Shown: piece by piece, positions 53,689 through 62,611 of the stretch | Position numbering within the stretch: the stretch's first letter is position 1 | Layout: every line of letters begins with the position of its first letter | DNA from: Betaproteobacteria bacterium UBA2592 | GTDB lineage: Bacteria > Pseudomonadota > Gammaproteobacteria > Burkholderiales > Rhodocyclaceae | DNA: 64,000 nt | Assembly: GCA_002340095.1 (NCBI GenBank) | Contig: DDKS01000042.1 | Coordinates: forward strand, 36,151 to 100,150 | Direction: 5' to 3' | Program-made: the position numbers and the translations under genes | The notes under the pieces: generated by a model | What the model saw: the letters and a program-made list of their open reading frames with translations, nothing else | Told to the model about the DNA's origin: nothing | Database searches by the model: none

Positions 53689-54390
53689 ATGAAAAATGCC
53701 CTCACCGTCGTCGGCCTGGTGCTGCTGGCCCTGATCATCCCCTTCTTCCTGCCCGGCACACCGCCCGCCGGCATGGAGGACCCGAACCGCAACCTGCCCT
53801 GGCAGATCACGGTGGACGGCCAGGGCAACAGCGAGGTCTTCGGCCTGATGCCAGGCCGCAGCACCCTGGCCGATGTGCGCCAGCGCCTGGGCAACGACAT
53901 GGAGCTTGCCATCATTGCCGCGCCGGACGAGGTGGGCGAACTGGAGGCCTACTACGGCCAGGTCGCCCTCGGCTTCGTTCTCGGCCGGCTGATTCTCACC
54001 CTCGATGCCACGCCCGAGACCCTGATCGCCATGCGCGAACGGGCCCTGAAGGCGGAGCACATGGAAAGCAGCACCAAAAAAATCACCCTGCACCCGGAAG
54101 ACCTGGCCAGGGCCGAAACCCTGCCGGTCAGGGCCATGGGCCTGATCCCCAATGCCAATCTGGACGAAGCCACCGTGCTCCAGCGTTTTGGCCCCCCCGG
54201 GGAACGCATCCCGGTGGGAGAAACCCTGACCCATCTCCTCTACCCCCACCTGGGGCTAGACGTGGCCCTCGACACCAAGGGCAAGGAAATCCTCCAGTAC
54301 GTGCCGCCCCGGGATTTCGAGGCCCGCATCCGCGCCCCGCTGCTGGCCGCCCGGACCAAGGCGGACGCCACTCCCCAGGCGGCTAAATAA
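53689..54390 (+). CDS. Unknown protein with one N-terminal membrane anchor
   Basis: 233 residues from the ATG at 53689; the frame is open back to 53656 but those codons are atypical. One hydrophobic segment, LTVVGLVLLALIIPFFLPG (residues ~5-23), then PPAGMEDPNRNLPWQITVDGQGNSEVFGLMPGRSTLADVRQRLG. The rest is soluble, predicted mixed alpha/beta, likely periplasmic. I do not recognise the family; the ...GLMPGRSTLADVRQRLG... stretch recalls small outer-membrane-assembly or SmpA-like repeats (x-G-M/S-T-x-x-x-V-x-x-x-L-G), seen again at NANLDEATVLQRFGPPGERI. Its last 8 bp overlap the convergent methyltransferase gene. Confidence 0.75.
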   Translation: MKNALTVVGLVLLALIIPFFLPGTPPAGMEDPNRNLPWQITVDGQGNSEVFGLMPGRSTLADVRQRLGNDMELAIIAAPDEVGELEAYYGQVALGFVLGRLILTLDATPETLIAMRERALKAEHMESSTKKITLHPEDLARAETLPVRAMGLIPNANLDEATVLQRFGPPGERIPVGETLTHLLYPHLGLDVALDTKGKEILQYVPPRDFEARIRAPLLAARTKADATPQAAK

Positions 54391-55570
54391 GCCCCAGGCG
54401 CCAGAGGGAGGTCACCTCCGCCACCCGGGCCTGGTGCAGGGGATCGTCCGGGTCGCTGGCCTTGGGGTGGCGGGGGCGGATGTCGTGCTTTTCCAGCACC
54501 TGGAGGCCGGCGGCGGCGATCCAGCCCAGCAGTTCCTCCCGGCTGCGCAGGCCCAGGTGTTCGGCCAGATCGGAAATGATCAGCCAGCCCTCCCCGCCCG
54601 GCTCCAAATGCGCCGCCAGTCCGGCGAGAAAACCTTTCAACATGCGGCTGTCCGGGTCATAGACCGCGTGTTCGATGGGAGAACGGGGCCGGGCCGGCAG
54701 CCAGGGCGGGTTGCAAACGATCAGCCCGGCCTTGCCCGGGGGGAACAGGTCGGCTTTCAGCAATTCCACCCGTCCCGCCAGTTCCAGGCGCTCCAGATTC
54801 TCCCGGGCACAGGCCAGGGCCCGCTCGCTCATGTCCGTGGCCACCACCTTCGCCACGCCCCGCTGCGCCAGCAGCGCCGCCAGCACCCCGGTGCCGGTGC
54901 CGATGTCGAAGGCCACCCCACCCCCCGCCACGCACGCCGGTAGCGGCGCCGCCGCCACCAGATCCAGATACTCGCCCCGCACCGGGGAATAGACCCCGTA
55001 GTGGGGATGGATGCGGGCCCCGCCCAGGGCGGCCAGTTCCACCCCCTTCTTGCGCCACTCGTGGGCGCTGATCAGGCCCAGCAGCTCCCGCAGGGAAATC
55101 ACGAAGGCGCCCCGCGCCGGGCCGAACACCTCGGCACAGGCGGCCGCCACCTCCGGCGCCCGGCGCAGGGGAATCCGGTAGCCGGACTGCACGGGGATCA
55201 GCAACATGCCCAAGAGACGGGCGCGCTGGGACTGGGTGAGGCGATGCCGGTTGAAGGCGTCCCGGGGCCCCAGTTCAGCTTCGGCCTGGCCGCCCGCTTT
55301 GTTCCCTGCCTTGCCTCCCGCTTTACCTCCCTTGCCGGATTTCTTCTCCAGCCGCCGCCCCAAAGCCAGGAGCAGTTGCCGGGCGTTGTGGAAATCCCCC
55401 CGCCAGAGCAGGGCCGTGCCCTGGGAGACGAGCCGGTAGGCCGCATCGGCACTCAGGGTATCGTCCGCCACCTGCACCTTTTTCGGCGGCGGCAGGCCAG
55501 CTTCGGACTGCCAGGGGGCGCTCAGGGTCTGGCCGGCTTCGAGCCAGGAAATCAGGGAGACATCATTCAC
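54383..55570 (-). CDS. Class I SAM-dependent methyltransferase (N6-adenine/glutamine type, NPPW motif)
   Basis: 395 residues. The C-terminal half is a Rossmann methyltransferase: VAFDIGTGTGVLAALLAQRG (motif I), VVATDMSERALACARENLERL, and motif IV IVCNPPWLPA, the NPPY/W class that methylates exocyclic amino groups of adenine, guanine or glutamine (RlmG, HemK/PrmC relatives). The N-terminal half (about 1-200) has a Lys/Gly/Ala-rich low-complexity insert at residues ~75-100. Target not identifiable. Overlaps the convergent neighbour by 8 bp. Confidence 0.85.
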   Translation of the reverse strand: MNDVSLISWLEAGQTLSAPWQSEAGLPPPKKVQVADDTLSADAAYRLVSQGTALLWRGDFHNARQLLLALGRRLEKKSGKGGKAGGKAGNKAGGQAEAELGPRDAFNRHRLTQSQRARLLGMLLIPVQSGYRIPLRRAPEVAAACAEVFGPARGAFVISLRELLGLISAHEWRKKGVELAALGGARIHPHYGVYSPVRGEYLDLVAAAPLPACVAGGGVAFDIGTGTGVLAALLAQRGVAKVVATDMSERALACARENLERLELAGRVELLKADLFPPGKAGLIVCNPPWLPARPRSPIEHAVYDPDSRMLKGFLAGLAAHLEPGGEGWLIISDLAEHLGLRSREELLGWIAAAGLQVLEKHDIRPRHPKASDPDDPLHQARVAEVTSLWRLGLI

Positions 55571-55683
55571 GGGGGTAATTCCTCTTTGGCAATCCCTAGC
55601 AGGCCGGTTGGTGCCGTACGTTGAGATGGGCTAAGGTGAGCCAATAAGCACGGAGCGACAGCCTACGGGTTCTTCTTCCCCCA

Positions 55684-57972
55684 TCACTTCCGCCCCTTCC
55701 CTCCCCCACCCCGGCGCACTCCCGCTGCCTTTGCCGCCCCTGAACGACTACCCGGCCGGGCATCCCCAGCCTTGGTTCCGGGCCGCCCCTTGTTCTGGTT
55801 GAGGGCAGGCGGCCGGATGCGGTGCACCAGGTCCCGCTCTTGCCCACGCTCCTGGCGCCCGCCCCGGGGTGCGCCCTTGGCACCGAAGCCGCCTTTCAGG
55901 CCGGTGCCGGCGGGCTGGAAGTTGGGGATCAGGTGTTTCTTGCCGTTGCCGATCAGGTCGGCGCGGCCCATTTCCTTGAGGACTTCGCGCAGCAGGGGCC
56001 AGTTTTCCGGGTCGTGGTAGCGCAGGAAGGCCTTGTGCACCCTGCGCTGGCGGCCGGCCCGGGCGGTTTCCACGATTTCCGTGTTGCGGCCCACCCGTTT
56101 CAGGGGGTTCTTGCGGCTGTGCCACATGGTGGTGGCCAGGGCCATGGGCGTGGGCAGGAAGGTCTGCACCTGGTCGAGGCGGAAGTTGTTGGCCTTCAGC
56201 CACAGGGCCAGATTGAGCATGTCCTCGTCGCGGGTGCCCGGGTGGGCGGCGATGAAGTAGGGAATCAGGTACTGCTCCTTGCCCGCCTCCCGGGAAAACT
56301 TCTCGAACATGCGCTTGAAGTGGTCGTAGGCGCCCATGCCCGGCTTCATCATCTTGGAAAGCGGCCCCTCCTCCGTGTGCTCGGGGGCGATCTTGAGGTA
56401 GCCGCCCACGTGGTGGGTCACCAGTTCCTTGACGTATTCCGGCGAGCGCACGGCCAGGTCGTAACGCAGGCCGGAGCCGATCAGCACCTTCTTGACGCCG
56501 GGAATGGCCCGGGCCTTGCGGTACAGGCTCACCAACGGCGCGTGGTCGGTGTCGAGGTTCTCGCAGATGCCCGGATAGACGCAGGAAAGCCGCCGGCACG
56601 AGGCCTCGATCTTCGGGTCCTTGCAGGCCAGCCGGTACATGTTGGCCGTGGGCCCGCCCAGGTCGGAGATGATGCCGGTAAAGCCCGGGGTCTTGTCGCG
56701 GATTTCCTCGATTTCCCTGAGGATGCTTTCTTCCGAACGGCTCTGGATGATGCGGCCCTCGTGCTCGGTAATGGAGCAGAAGGTGCAGCCGCCGAAACAG
56801 CCGCGCATGATGTTGATGGAGAAGCGGATCATCTCCCAGGCGGGAATCCTCGCATCGCCATAGGCCGGGTGCGGCGCCCGGGCATAGGGCAGGCCATAGA
56901 CCCCGTCCATTTCCGCCGTGGAAAGCGGCAGGGGCGGCGGGTTGAGCCACACGTCCCGCTCCCCGTGCGCCTGGACCAGGGCCCGGGCATTGCCGGGGTT
57001 GGATTCCAGATGCAAGGTGCGGGAGGCGTGAGCATACAGCACCGGGTCGTCCTTGACCTGCTCATAGGAAGGCAGGCGCACCACGGTGCGGCTGCGACGC
57101 TCCTTGCGCAGGGCCACCCGCTGGGCGACCGGCATGAACTTCAGTTCCTGCACCCCGGCCCGGGTTTGCGGCGCCTGGGCCACGGGGCCGCTGTCGTTCA
57201 TGGCATAGGGGTCGATGTGGGGCTCCACCTGGCCGGGCAGATCCACCTCGGTGGAATCCATTTCTTCCCAGTCATCGCCGGGTTTCCAGCCCCTGGGCAC
57301 CATGAAGGCCGTGCCGCGCAGGTCGCGGATTTCCTGGATCTTCTCGCCCCTGGCAAGCCGGTGGGTGAGTTCCACCAACGCCCGTTCCGCATTGCCATAA
57401 ATCAACATGTCGGCCTTGGAGTCGGGCAGCACCGAGCGGCGCACCTTGTCGCTCCAGTAATCGTAATGGGCGATGCGGCGCAGGCTGGCCTCGATGGAAC
57501 CGATCACGACCGGACTGCCCGGATAGGCTTCCCGGGCACGCTGGGCATAGACCGTCACCGCCCGGTCCGGCCGTTTGTTGGGCTGGGCATTGGGCGTGTA
57601 GGCATCGTCGGAACGGATCTTCCGGTCCGAGGTGTAGCGGTTCACCATGGAATCCATGTTGCCCGCCGTGATGCCGAAATACAGATTGGGCCTGCCCAGG
57701 CGCTTGAAGTCCTCCGCCGAGTGCCAGTCCGGCTGGCTGATGATGCCGACCCGGAAGCCCTGGGCCTCCAGCAGCCGGCCGATCAGGGCCATGCCGAAGC
57801 TGGGATGGTCGATGTAGGCATCCCCGGTCACCAGGATCACGTCGCAGGAATCCCAGCCGAGTTGTTCCATCTCGGCGCGGGACATGGGCAGGAAGGGAGC
57901 CGGGCCCAAACGGTGGGCCCAGAACTTCTTGTAGGAAAAAAGCGGCTTGGCCGCGTTTTGGCTTGAAGTCAT
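55684..57972 (-). CDS. ygiQ: YgiQ family radical SAM protein
   Basis: 762 residues. N-terminal cobalamin-binding-like domain (WDSCDVILVTGDAYIDHPSFGMALIGRLLE), then the radical SAM core with the [4Fe-4S] motif C-x3-C-x2-C in IMRGCFGGCTFCSITEHEG, GGPTANMYRLAC, and the YgiQ C-terminal domain (TFLPTPMALATTMWHSRKNPL). The last ~80 residues are a basic Gly/Arg/Lys-rich disordered tail (GGFGAKGAPRGGRQERGQER). The family is widespread but its reaction is not established. No operon partners. Confidence 0.94.
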   Translation of the reverse strand: MTSSQNAAKPLFSYKKFWAHRLGPAPFLPMSRAEMEQLGWDSCDVILVTGDAYIDHPSFGMALIGRLLEAQGFRVGIISQPDWHSAEDFKRLGRPNLYFGITAGNMDSMVNRYTSDRKIRSDDAYTPNAQPNKRPDRAVTVYAQRAREAYPGSPVVIGSIEASLRRIAHYDYWSDKVRRSVLPDSKADMLIYGNAERALVELTHRLARGEKIQEIRDLRGTAFMVPRGWKPGDDWEEMDSTEVDLPGQVEPHIDPYAMNDSGPVAQAPQTRAGVQELKFMPVAQRVALRKERRSRTVVRLPSYEQVKDDPVLYAHASRTLHLESNPGNARALVQAHGERDVWLNPPPLPLSTAEMDGVYGLPYARAPHPAYGDARIPAWEMIRFSINIMRGCFGGCTFCSITEHEGRIIQSRSEESILREIEEIRDKTPGFTGIISDLGGPTANMYRLACKDPKIEASCRRLSCVYPGICENLDTDHAPLVSLYRKARAIPGVKKVLIGSGLRYDLAVRSPEYVKELVTHHVGGYLKIAPEHTEEGPLSKMMKPGMGAYDHFKRMFEKFSREAGKEQYLIPYFIAAHPGTRDEDMLNLALWLKANNFRLDQVQTFLPTPMALATTMWHSRKNPLKRVGRNTEIVETARAGRQRRVHKAFLRYHDPENWPLLREVLKEMGRADLIGNGKKHLIPNFQPAGTGLKGGFGAKGAPRGGRQERGQERDLVHRIRPPALNQNKGRPGTKAGDARPGSRSGAAKAAGVRRGGGGKGRK

Positions 57973-58055
57973 AGTCGGTATCCGGCGCGTATTCTACCCG
58001 AGCGGCTGCCGCCACCCGGCCTCATGGCATAATGCAGCCGGCAAGGAGATTTCTG

Positions 58056-58400
58056 ATGGAACTGGAAGCAGGCATTCATCCCAAGGCAAACCTGGTCATG
58101 GTGCGCGGTCGTATTGACCACGGTTCCTCCATGACGTTCTCGGAATTGCTGCATCCGCACCTGGAAAAATGCAAAAAGGGGAACCCACCGCTGATCCTCG
58201 ACTTTTCCGGGGTGGAATACGTCAGCAGTGCCGGCCTGCGCGCCCTCATGATCGCCACACGCTTCGCCAGGAACCAGGGCGGCCGTCTGGGCATCGCCGG
58301 ATTCCAGCCCCTGGTGCGCGAAGTCTTCGGCATCAGCCGCTTCGACCTGGTGATTCCCTGCTTCGACACCCTGGAGGCCGCCGTGGGAGAACTGGCCTGA
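58056..58400 (+). CDS. STAS-domain protein, anti-anti-sigma factor-like
   Basis: 114 residues from 58056, with a strong AAGGAG 7 bases upstream. Single STAS domain: LVMVRGRIDHGSSMTFSELL, then PLILDFSGVEYVSSAGLRAL, in which the Ser of SSAGL is the usual phosphorylation site of SpoIIAA/RsbV-type proteins. Its stop overlaps the start of the next gene (TGATG at 58398-58402). With the PP2C phosphatase two genes on, it looks like the switch protein of a partner-switching pathway; no anti-sigma/HPK kinase gene is in this cluster. Confidence 0.9.
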   Translation: MELEAGIHPKANLVMVRGRIDHGSSMTFSELLHPHLEKCKKGNPPLILDFSGVEYVSSAGLRALMIATRFARNQGGRLGIAGFQPLVREVFGISRFDLVIPCFDTLEAAVGELA

Positions 58401-59368
58401 TGCAGGTCCGGTTCTGGGGCACCCGCGGCTCCCTGCCCATCTCCCTCAACGCCGATCAGGTACGCCAGCGCCTGCTCTCGGTGCTGGAAATTGCCGCCCG
58501 GCTGCCAGCCGGGCAACTCGACACCGCCGCTGGCCGGGCCGAATTCGTGGATTCCCTGCCCTTCGCCCTGCGCGGCACCTACGGCGGCCAGACCTCCTGC
58601 GTCGAAATTCAGGGCAGCGGCCCCGAACACCTCATCTGCGACCTGGGCAGCGGCGCCCGCGACCTGGGCCATGCCAAGCTCGCCTGCTTCGGCCCCGGCG
58701 CCCCCCAGACCTACCACGTCTTCATCTCCCACCTGCACTGGGACCACCTGATGGGGCTGCCCTTCTTCAGCCCCCTCTACATTCCCGGCAACCGCCTGGT
58801 GATCCACGGTTGCCACGCGGAGCTGGAAGCCGCCGTGCGTCTGCAGATGTCCGCCCCGGGCTTTCCCGTGGATTTCTCCCTGGTGCAGGGCCAGGTGGAA
58901 TTCCGCCTGCTGGAAACCGGACGCGCCTATGACATCGCCGGCTTCCGGGTTGAAGCCATGCTGCAGATCCACGGCGGCGACTCCTACGGCTACCGCTTCG
59001 AGCAGGACGGCAAAAGCTTCGTCTACGCCACCGACTCCGAACACAAGCTGGACCGGGAAGACCACTGGGCCGCCTGCATCGACTTCTTCCGGGGCGCCGA
59101 CCTGATCGCCTTCGACGCCATGTACCCCCTGGCCGAAATGGTCTCGGTCAAGGCGGACTGGGGCCACTCCAGCAACATGATCGGCGTCGAACTCGCCCTG
59201 GCCGCCGGTGCCCGGCGCCTGGCCCTGTTCCACCACGACCCCCTCAATGACGATGCCAGCCTCGACCGGCTGCTGGCCGACAGCCGCCGCTTCGAAAGCC
59301 TGAGCCGGCAACGCCGCCCGCCCCTGGAAGTCATCTCCGCCTACGACGGCCTCACCGTCGAACTCTGA
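58400..59368 (+). CDS. Metallo-beta-lactamase-fold hydrolase
   Basis: 322 residues. The protein begins MQVRFWGTRGSLPISL, typical of the PhnP/cyclic-phosphodiesterase-like branch of the fold. The zinc motif is FISHLHWDHLMGLPFF (HxHxDH), followed by YATDSEH and ADWGHSSN. An insertion at residues ~18-65 lies between the start and GGQTSCVEI. Related proteins cut phosphodiester bonds, and several are found in signalling gene clusters; the substrate here is unknown. Its ATG and stop each overlap a neighbour by one base, so it is coupled to both the STAS and the phosphatase genes. Confidence 0.88.
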   Translation: MQVRFWGTRGSLPISLNADQVRQRLLSVLEIAARLPAGQLDTAAGRAEFVDSLPFALRGTYGGQTSCVEIQGSGPEHLICDLGSGARDLGHAKLACFGPGAPQTYHVFISHLHWDHLMGLPFFSPLYIPGNRLVIHGCHAELEAAVRLQMSAPGFPVDFSLVQGQVEFRLLETGRAYDIAGFRVEAMLQIHGGDSYGYRFEQDGKSFVYATDSEHKLDREDHWAACIDFFRGADLIAFDAMYPLAEMVSVKADWGHSSNMIGVELALAAGARRLALFHHDPLNDDASLDRLLADSRRFESLSRQRRPPLEVISAYDGLTVEL

Positions 59369-61518
59369 TGCTGCGCCGCCTCTGGACCCTGGCTGTCGCC
59401 CCCCTGCGGGCCCACCGGGGCCGGCCCGCCGCCCTCCTCGCCCTGATGGTCGCCTGCACCGCCCTGGCCCTGATCGAACACACCCCCCTCACCCTGCTGC
59501 AAAACGCCCAGTTCGACCGGATGCAGCGCCTCTCCCCCCGGGACCGGAGCGACATGCCCGCCCTGGTGGTGGCCATCGACGAAAAAAGCCTCGCCGCCCT
59601 GGGCCAATGGCCCTGGCCCCGCCAAACCCTGGCCCGGCTGATCGAAACCATTGGCGCCGGCGAACCGCTCGCCATCGGCCTCGACATGATCTTCCCCGAA
59701 CCGGACCGGCTCGGCGCGGCCAGCCTGAAACACCTCTACCCCCAGCTCGACTCCATCCCCCTGCCCGACCCGGATGCCGCCCTCGCCGCCGCCCTCGCCG
59801 CCACCCCCAGCGTGCTCGGCGTCGCCGCCACCCACGGCCTGCCCCCCGGCAGCCGCCCCGGATTCAAGACCGCCCCCGTCATCACCCGGGGCAACCCGGA
59901 CACCGCTCCCCCCGCCTCCTTTGCCGGCGCCCTGGCCAGCCTGCCAGCGCTCGAAGCCGCCGCCCGGGGCCAGGCCCTGCTCAACGCTCCGGCAGACCCG
60001 GCCCTGCTCGACCCGGAACGCGGCATCCTGCGCCGGGTGCCCCTCATGGCCCGGGTGGCCGGGCTGCCCGTCGCATCCCTGGGGCCCGAAATGCTGCGGG
60101 TGGCCCTGAACGCCCCCGCCGTCCAGGCCGACATCCACAACGGCCGCATCACCCGGGTCGGCGTGGACGAATACACCCTGCCCACCCAGGCCGACGGCAA
60201 CCTCATCCTGCACTTCGGCTCCTTCCAGCCCGACCGCTACCTCTCCGCCGTAGACGTGCTCGAAGGCCGCATCCCCCCGGAAAACTTCCGGCAACGCTTC
60301 GTGCTGCTCGGCTTTGACGGCACCGGCCTGCAGGACCGGGTCGTCACCCCCCTGGGTGAAAAAGTGCCCGGCGTGGACATCCACGCCCAAGTGCTCGAAA
60401 GCCTGCTCAGCGGCGCAGCCCTCACCCGCCCCCTCTGGCTGCGCCTGGCCGAAGGAGCACTGCTCGTCAGCCTCGGTCTGGGCCTGATCGCCGCCGTCCC
60501 CCGCCTGCGCCCCACCCTGGCCGTCAAACTCGGCCTCGGCTCCGCCATCCTGCTCCTCCTCATCGGCTACACCGCCTTCCACCTCGGTCGGCTGTTGTTC
60601 GACTCCGCCACCCTCATCGCCCTGCTCAACCCCATCTTCTTCATCCTCATCGGCAACACCCTCGTCGAAGCCGACCAGCAACGCCGCCTCGCCGAACAAG
60701 CCCTGCAAGCCAGCCGCGAAGCCGCCGCCCGGGTCGCCGGCGAACTCGACGCCGCCCGCCGCATCCAGATGGGCCTGCTGCCCGACCCCACCCAAGGCTT
60801 CGCCGGCGAAACCCGCTTTGCACTGGCCGCCCACCTGGAACCCGCCCGAGAAGTGGGAGGCGACTACTTCGACTGCTTCATGCTCGACCCGGACCACCTC
60901 TGCCTCGCCATCGGCGACGTCTCCGGCAAAGGCCTGCCCGCCAGCCTGTTCATGGCCATGTCCAAATCCGTGGCCGGCGCCCTGCTGCGCCAGCACCCGG
61001 ACAACCTCGCCGCCGCCGTGGCCGAACTCGACGCCGCCCTCTCCCGCGACAACCGGGAAATGCTCTTCGTCACCAGCTTCATCGCCGTGGTGAATGTGGA
61101 AACCGGCATCATGGACTACGTCTGCGCCGGACACGACGCCCCCTGGCTGCTGCGCGGCCAGAGCGTGCAACGCATCCCCGTCGCCCAGACCAGCGGCCCG
61201 CCCCTGTGCGCCTGCGAAGGCTTTCCCTACGGCCACGCCCAACTCACCCTGGAACCCGGCGACCGGCTGCTACTGACCACCGACGGCGTCACCGAAGCCA
61301 GCAACGGCCATACCTGGTTTGGCAACGACCGATTGGAAAAACTGCTGCAGGAACCCCTCCCGGCCGGCACGCCCGCCGCCCTGGTGGAAAAGATCAGACA
61401 TGCGGTACGGGATTTTGAAGCCGGCGCCCCACCCGCCGACGACCTGACCCTGCTCTGCCTGCAATGGCGGGGGCCAGAAACCGCCCTGCCACCCCCTCAA
61501 ACAAACGCCCCGGCCTGA
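59368..61518 (+). CDS. CHASE2 sensor - PP2C (SpoIIE/RsbU-type) serine phosphatase
   Basis: 716 residues. An N-terminal membrane helix is followed by an extracytoplasmic CHASE2 domain (residues ~60-335: ALVVAIDEKSLAALGQWPWPR, VLLGFDGTGLQDRV, PGVDIHAQVLESLLSGA), then three membrane helices (~345-430), a short coiled coil (EADQQRRLAEQALQASREAAARV) and a PP2C-like phosphatase domain (ARRIQMGLLPDP, EVGGDYFDCF, AIGDVSGKGLPASLFMA, LLLTTDGVTEASN, PADDLTLL) with the metal-binding Asp residues intact. It probably dephosphorylates the STAS protein in response to an outside cue. Only 1 bp separates its stop from the convergent intI stop. Confidence 0.93.
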   Translation: MLRRLWTLAVAPLRAHRGRPAALLALMVACTALALIEHTPLTLLQNAQFDRMQRLSPRDRSDMPALVVAIDEKSLAALGQWPWPRQTLARLIETIGAGEPLAIGLDMIFPEPDRLGAASLKHLYPQLDSIPLPDPDAALAAALAATPSVLGVAATHGLPPGSRPGFKTAPVITRGNPDTAPPASFAGALASLPALEAAARGQALLNAPADPALLDPERGILRRVPLMARVAGLPVASLGPEMLRVALNAPAVQADIHNGRITRVGVDEYTLPTQADGNLILHFGSFQPDRYLSAVDVLEGRIPPENFRQRFVLLGFDGTGLQDRVVTPLGEKVPGVDIHAQVLESLLSGAALTRPLWLRLAEGALLVSLGLGLIAAVPRLRPTLAVKLGLGSAILLLLIGYTAFHLGRLLFDSATLIALLNPIFFILIGNTLVEADQQRRLAEQALQASREAAARVAGELDAARRIQMGLLPDPTQGFAGETRFALAAHLEPAREVGGDYFDCFMLDPDHLCLAIGDVSGKGLPASLFMAMSKSVAGALLRQHPDNLAAAVAELDAALSRDNREMLFVTSFIAVVNVETGIMDYVCAGHDAPWLLRGQSVQRIPVAQTSGPPLCACEGFPYGHAQLTLEPGDRLLLTTDGVTEASNGHTWFGNDRLEKLLQEPLPAGTPAALVEKIRHAVRDFEAGAPPADDLTLLCLQWRGPETALPPPQTNAPA

Positions 61519-61519
61519 A

Positions 61520-62515
61520 TCACAGGCCGTCCAGCGGGCTCACCACCCCACGCCCGCCCTTATTGAGCACATGGGTATAAATCATGGTCGTCGCCACATC
61601 CTTGTGGCCCAACAGCTCCTGCACGGTACGAATGTCGTAACCGCTTTCGAGCAGATGGGTGGCAAAAGAATGGCGCAAGGTGTGGGGCGTTGCCAGCTTG
61701 GCAATGCCCGCCGCCTGCACCGCCCGCTTCATGGCCCGCTGCAACAGCTTTTCATCCAGATGATGCCGCCTCTTTTGCCCACTGCGCGGGTCCACCGAAT
61801 AACTGCCCGCCACAAAAATATACTGCCACCCCCATTCCGCCGCCGCATTCGGATACTTGCGCTCCAGCGCATCCGGCAGATAAACCGTGGCCATCCCCTG
61901 TTCACGATCCAGCTCATACACCCGCCGCCGCTTCTGCAAATGGGCCTGCAACAAGGGCACCAGGGAAAGCGGCAACATGGTCACCCGATCCTTCGCCCCC
62001 TTGCCATCCCGCACCAGAATCTCGCCCCGCTCGAAATCCACATCCTTCACCCGCAGTCGCACACACTCCATCAAGCGCATCCCCGTCCCATAGAGTAGCC
62101 GCGCCATCAGGCCATACACCCCATCCATGTGCTCCAACACCCGACCCACCTCCTGCCGGGAAAGCACCACCGGCAAACGGGCCGGCCGCTTCGCCCGCAC
62201 CACCTGATCTAGCCAGGGCAAATCCTGGCCCAGCACCTCCCGGTACAGGAACAACAAAGCCGAAAGCGCCTGATTCTGGGTTGCAGCCGCCACCTGCCCC
62301 TGCACCGCCAAATGCGTCAAAAACGCCTCAACCTCCTTCGCCCCCATCTCCGCCGGATGCCTTTTGCCATGGAAAAGTATGAAACGCCGCACCCACTGGA
62401 CATACTGATGCTCGGTCCTTATGCTGTAGTGCTTGAACCGAAGCCGCTCGCGCACCTGGTCCAGCAAGCGGGGAGGAGGCGGTGCATCTTGAGCCCCAAT
62501 ATCTGAATCGTTCAT
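61520..62515 (-). CDS. intI: IntI, integron integrase (tyrosine recombinase)
   Basis: 331 residues. Tyrosine recombinase with R147 (GTGMRLMECVRL), the box II series HTLRHSFATHLLESG and LLGHKDVATT, and nucleophile Y313 (MIYTHVLN; Y312 in IntI1). The IntI-specific patch, absent from other tyrosine recombinases, is present: ALERKYPNAAAEWGWQYIF. The N-terminal SAM-like domain PPRLLDQVRERLRFKHYSIR is also typical. It is transcribed away from the cassettes, with attI in between, the normal integron layout. It appears intact, so the integron may be active. Confidence 0.96.
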   Translation of the reverse strand: MNDSDIGAQDAPPPPRLLDQVRERLRFKHYSIRTEHQYVQWVRRFILFHGKRHPAEMGAKEVEAFLTHLAVQGQVAAATQNQALSALLFLYREVLGQDLPWLDQVVRAKRPARLPVVLSRQEVGRVLEHMDGVYGLMARLLYGTGMRLMECVRLRVKDVDFERGEILVRDGKGAKDRVTMLPLSLVPLLQAHLQKRRRVYELDREQGMATVYLPDALERKYPNAAAEWGWQYIFVAGSYSVDPRSGQKRRHHLDEKLLQRAMKRAVQAAGIAKLATPHTLRHSFATHLLESGYDIRTVQELLGHKDVATTMIYTHVLNKGGRGVVSPLDGL

Positions 62516-62550
62516 ATGTTGAACAATGACTTATAAAGAAAACGCGGTTG

Positions 62551-62608
62551 TTATACACCTATCACAAACCGAGTATACACCTGCCAAGGTGTATACTGCA
62601 CGTTAGAG
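62551..62608. other. attI region of the integron with repeated TATACACCT elements
   Basis: The insertion core GTTAGAG is at 62602-62608, just before the first cassette gene. Upstream, TATACACCT occurs at 62552-62560 and 62574-62582 (22-bp period) and inverted at 62587-62595. The last two form a perfect inverted repeat GTATACACCT-GCCA-AGGTGTATAC (62573-62596). The 96 bp between intI and the first cassette must also hold the integrase promoter and the cassette promoter Pc; I could not place either with confidence, and no LexA box is seen. Confidence 0.8.
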
Positions 62609-62611
62609 ATC

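Noticed and set aside
62516..62611. LexA box controlling intI
   Set aside because: Many integron integrase promoters carry one, but no CTGT-N8-ACAG match is present in this gap.
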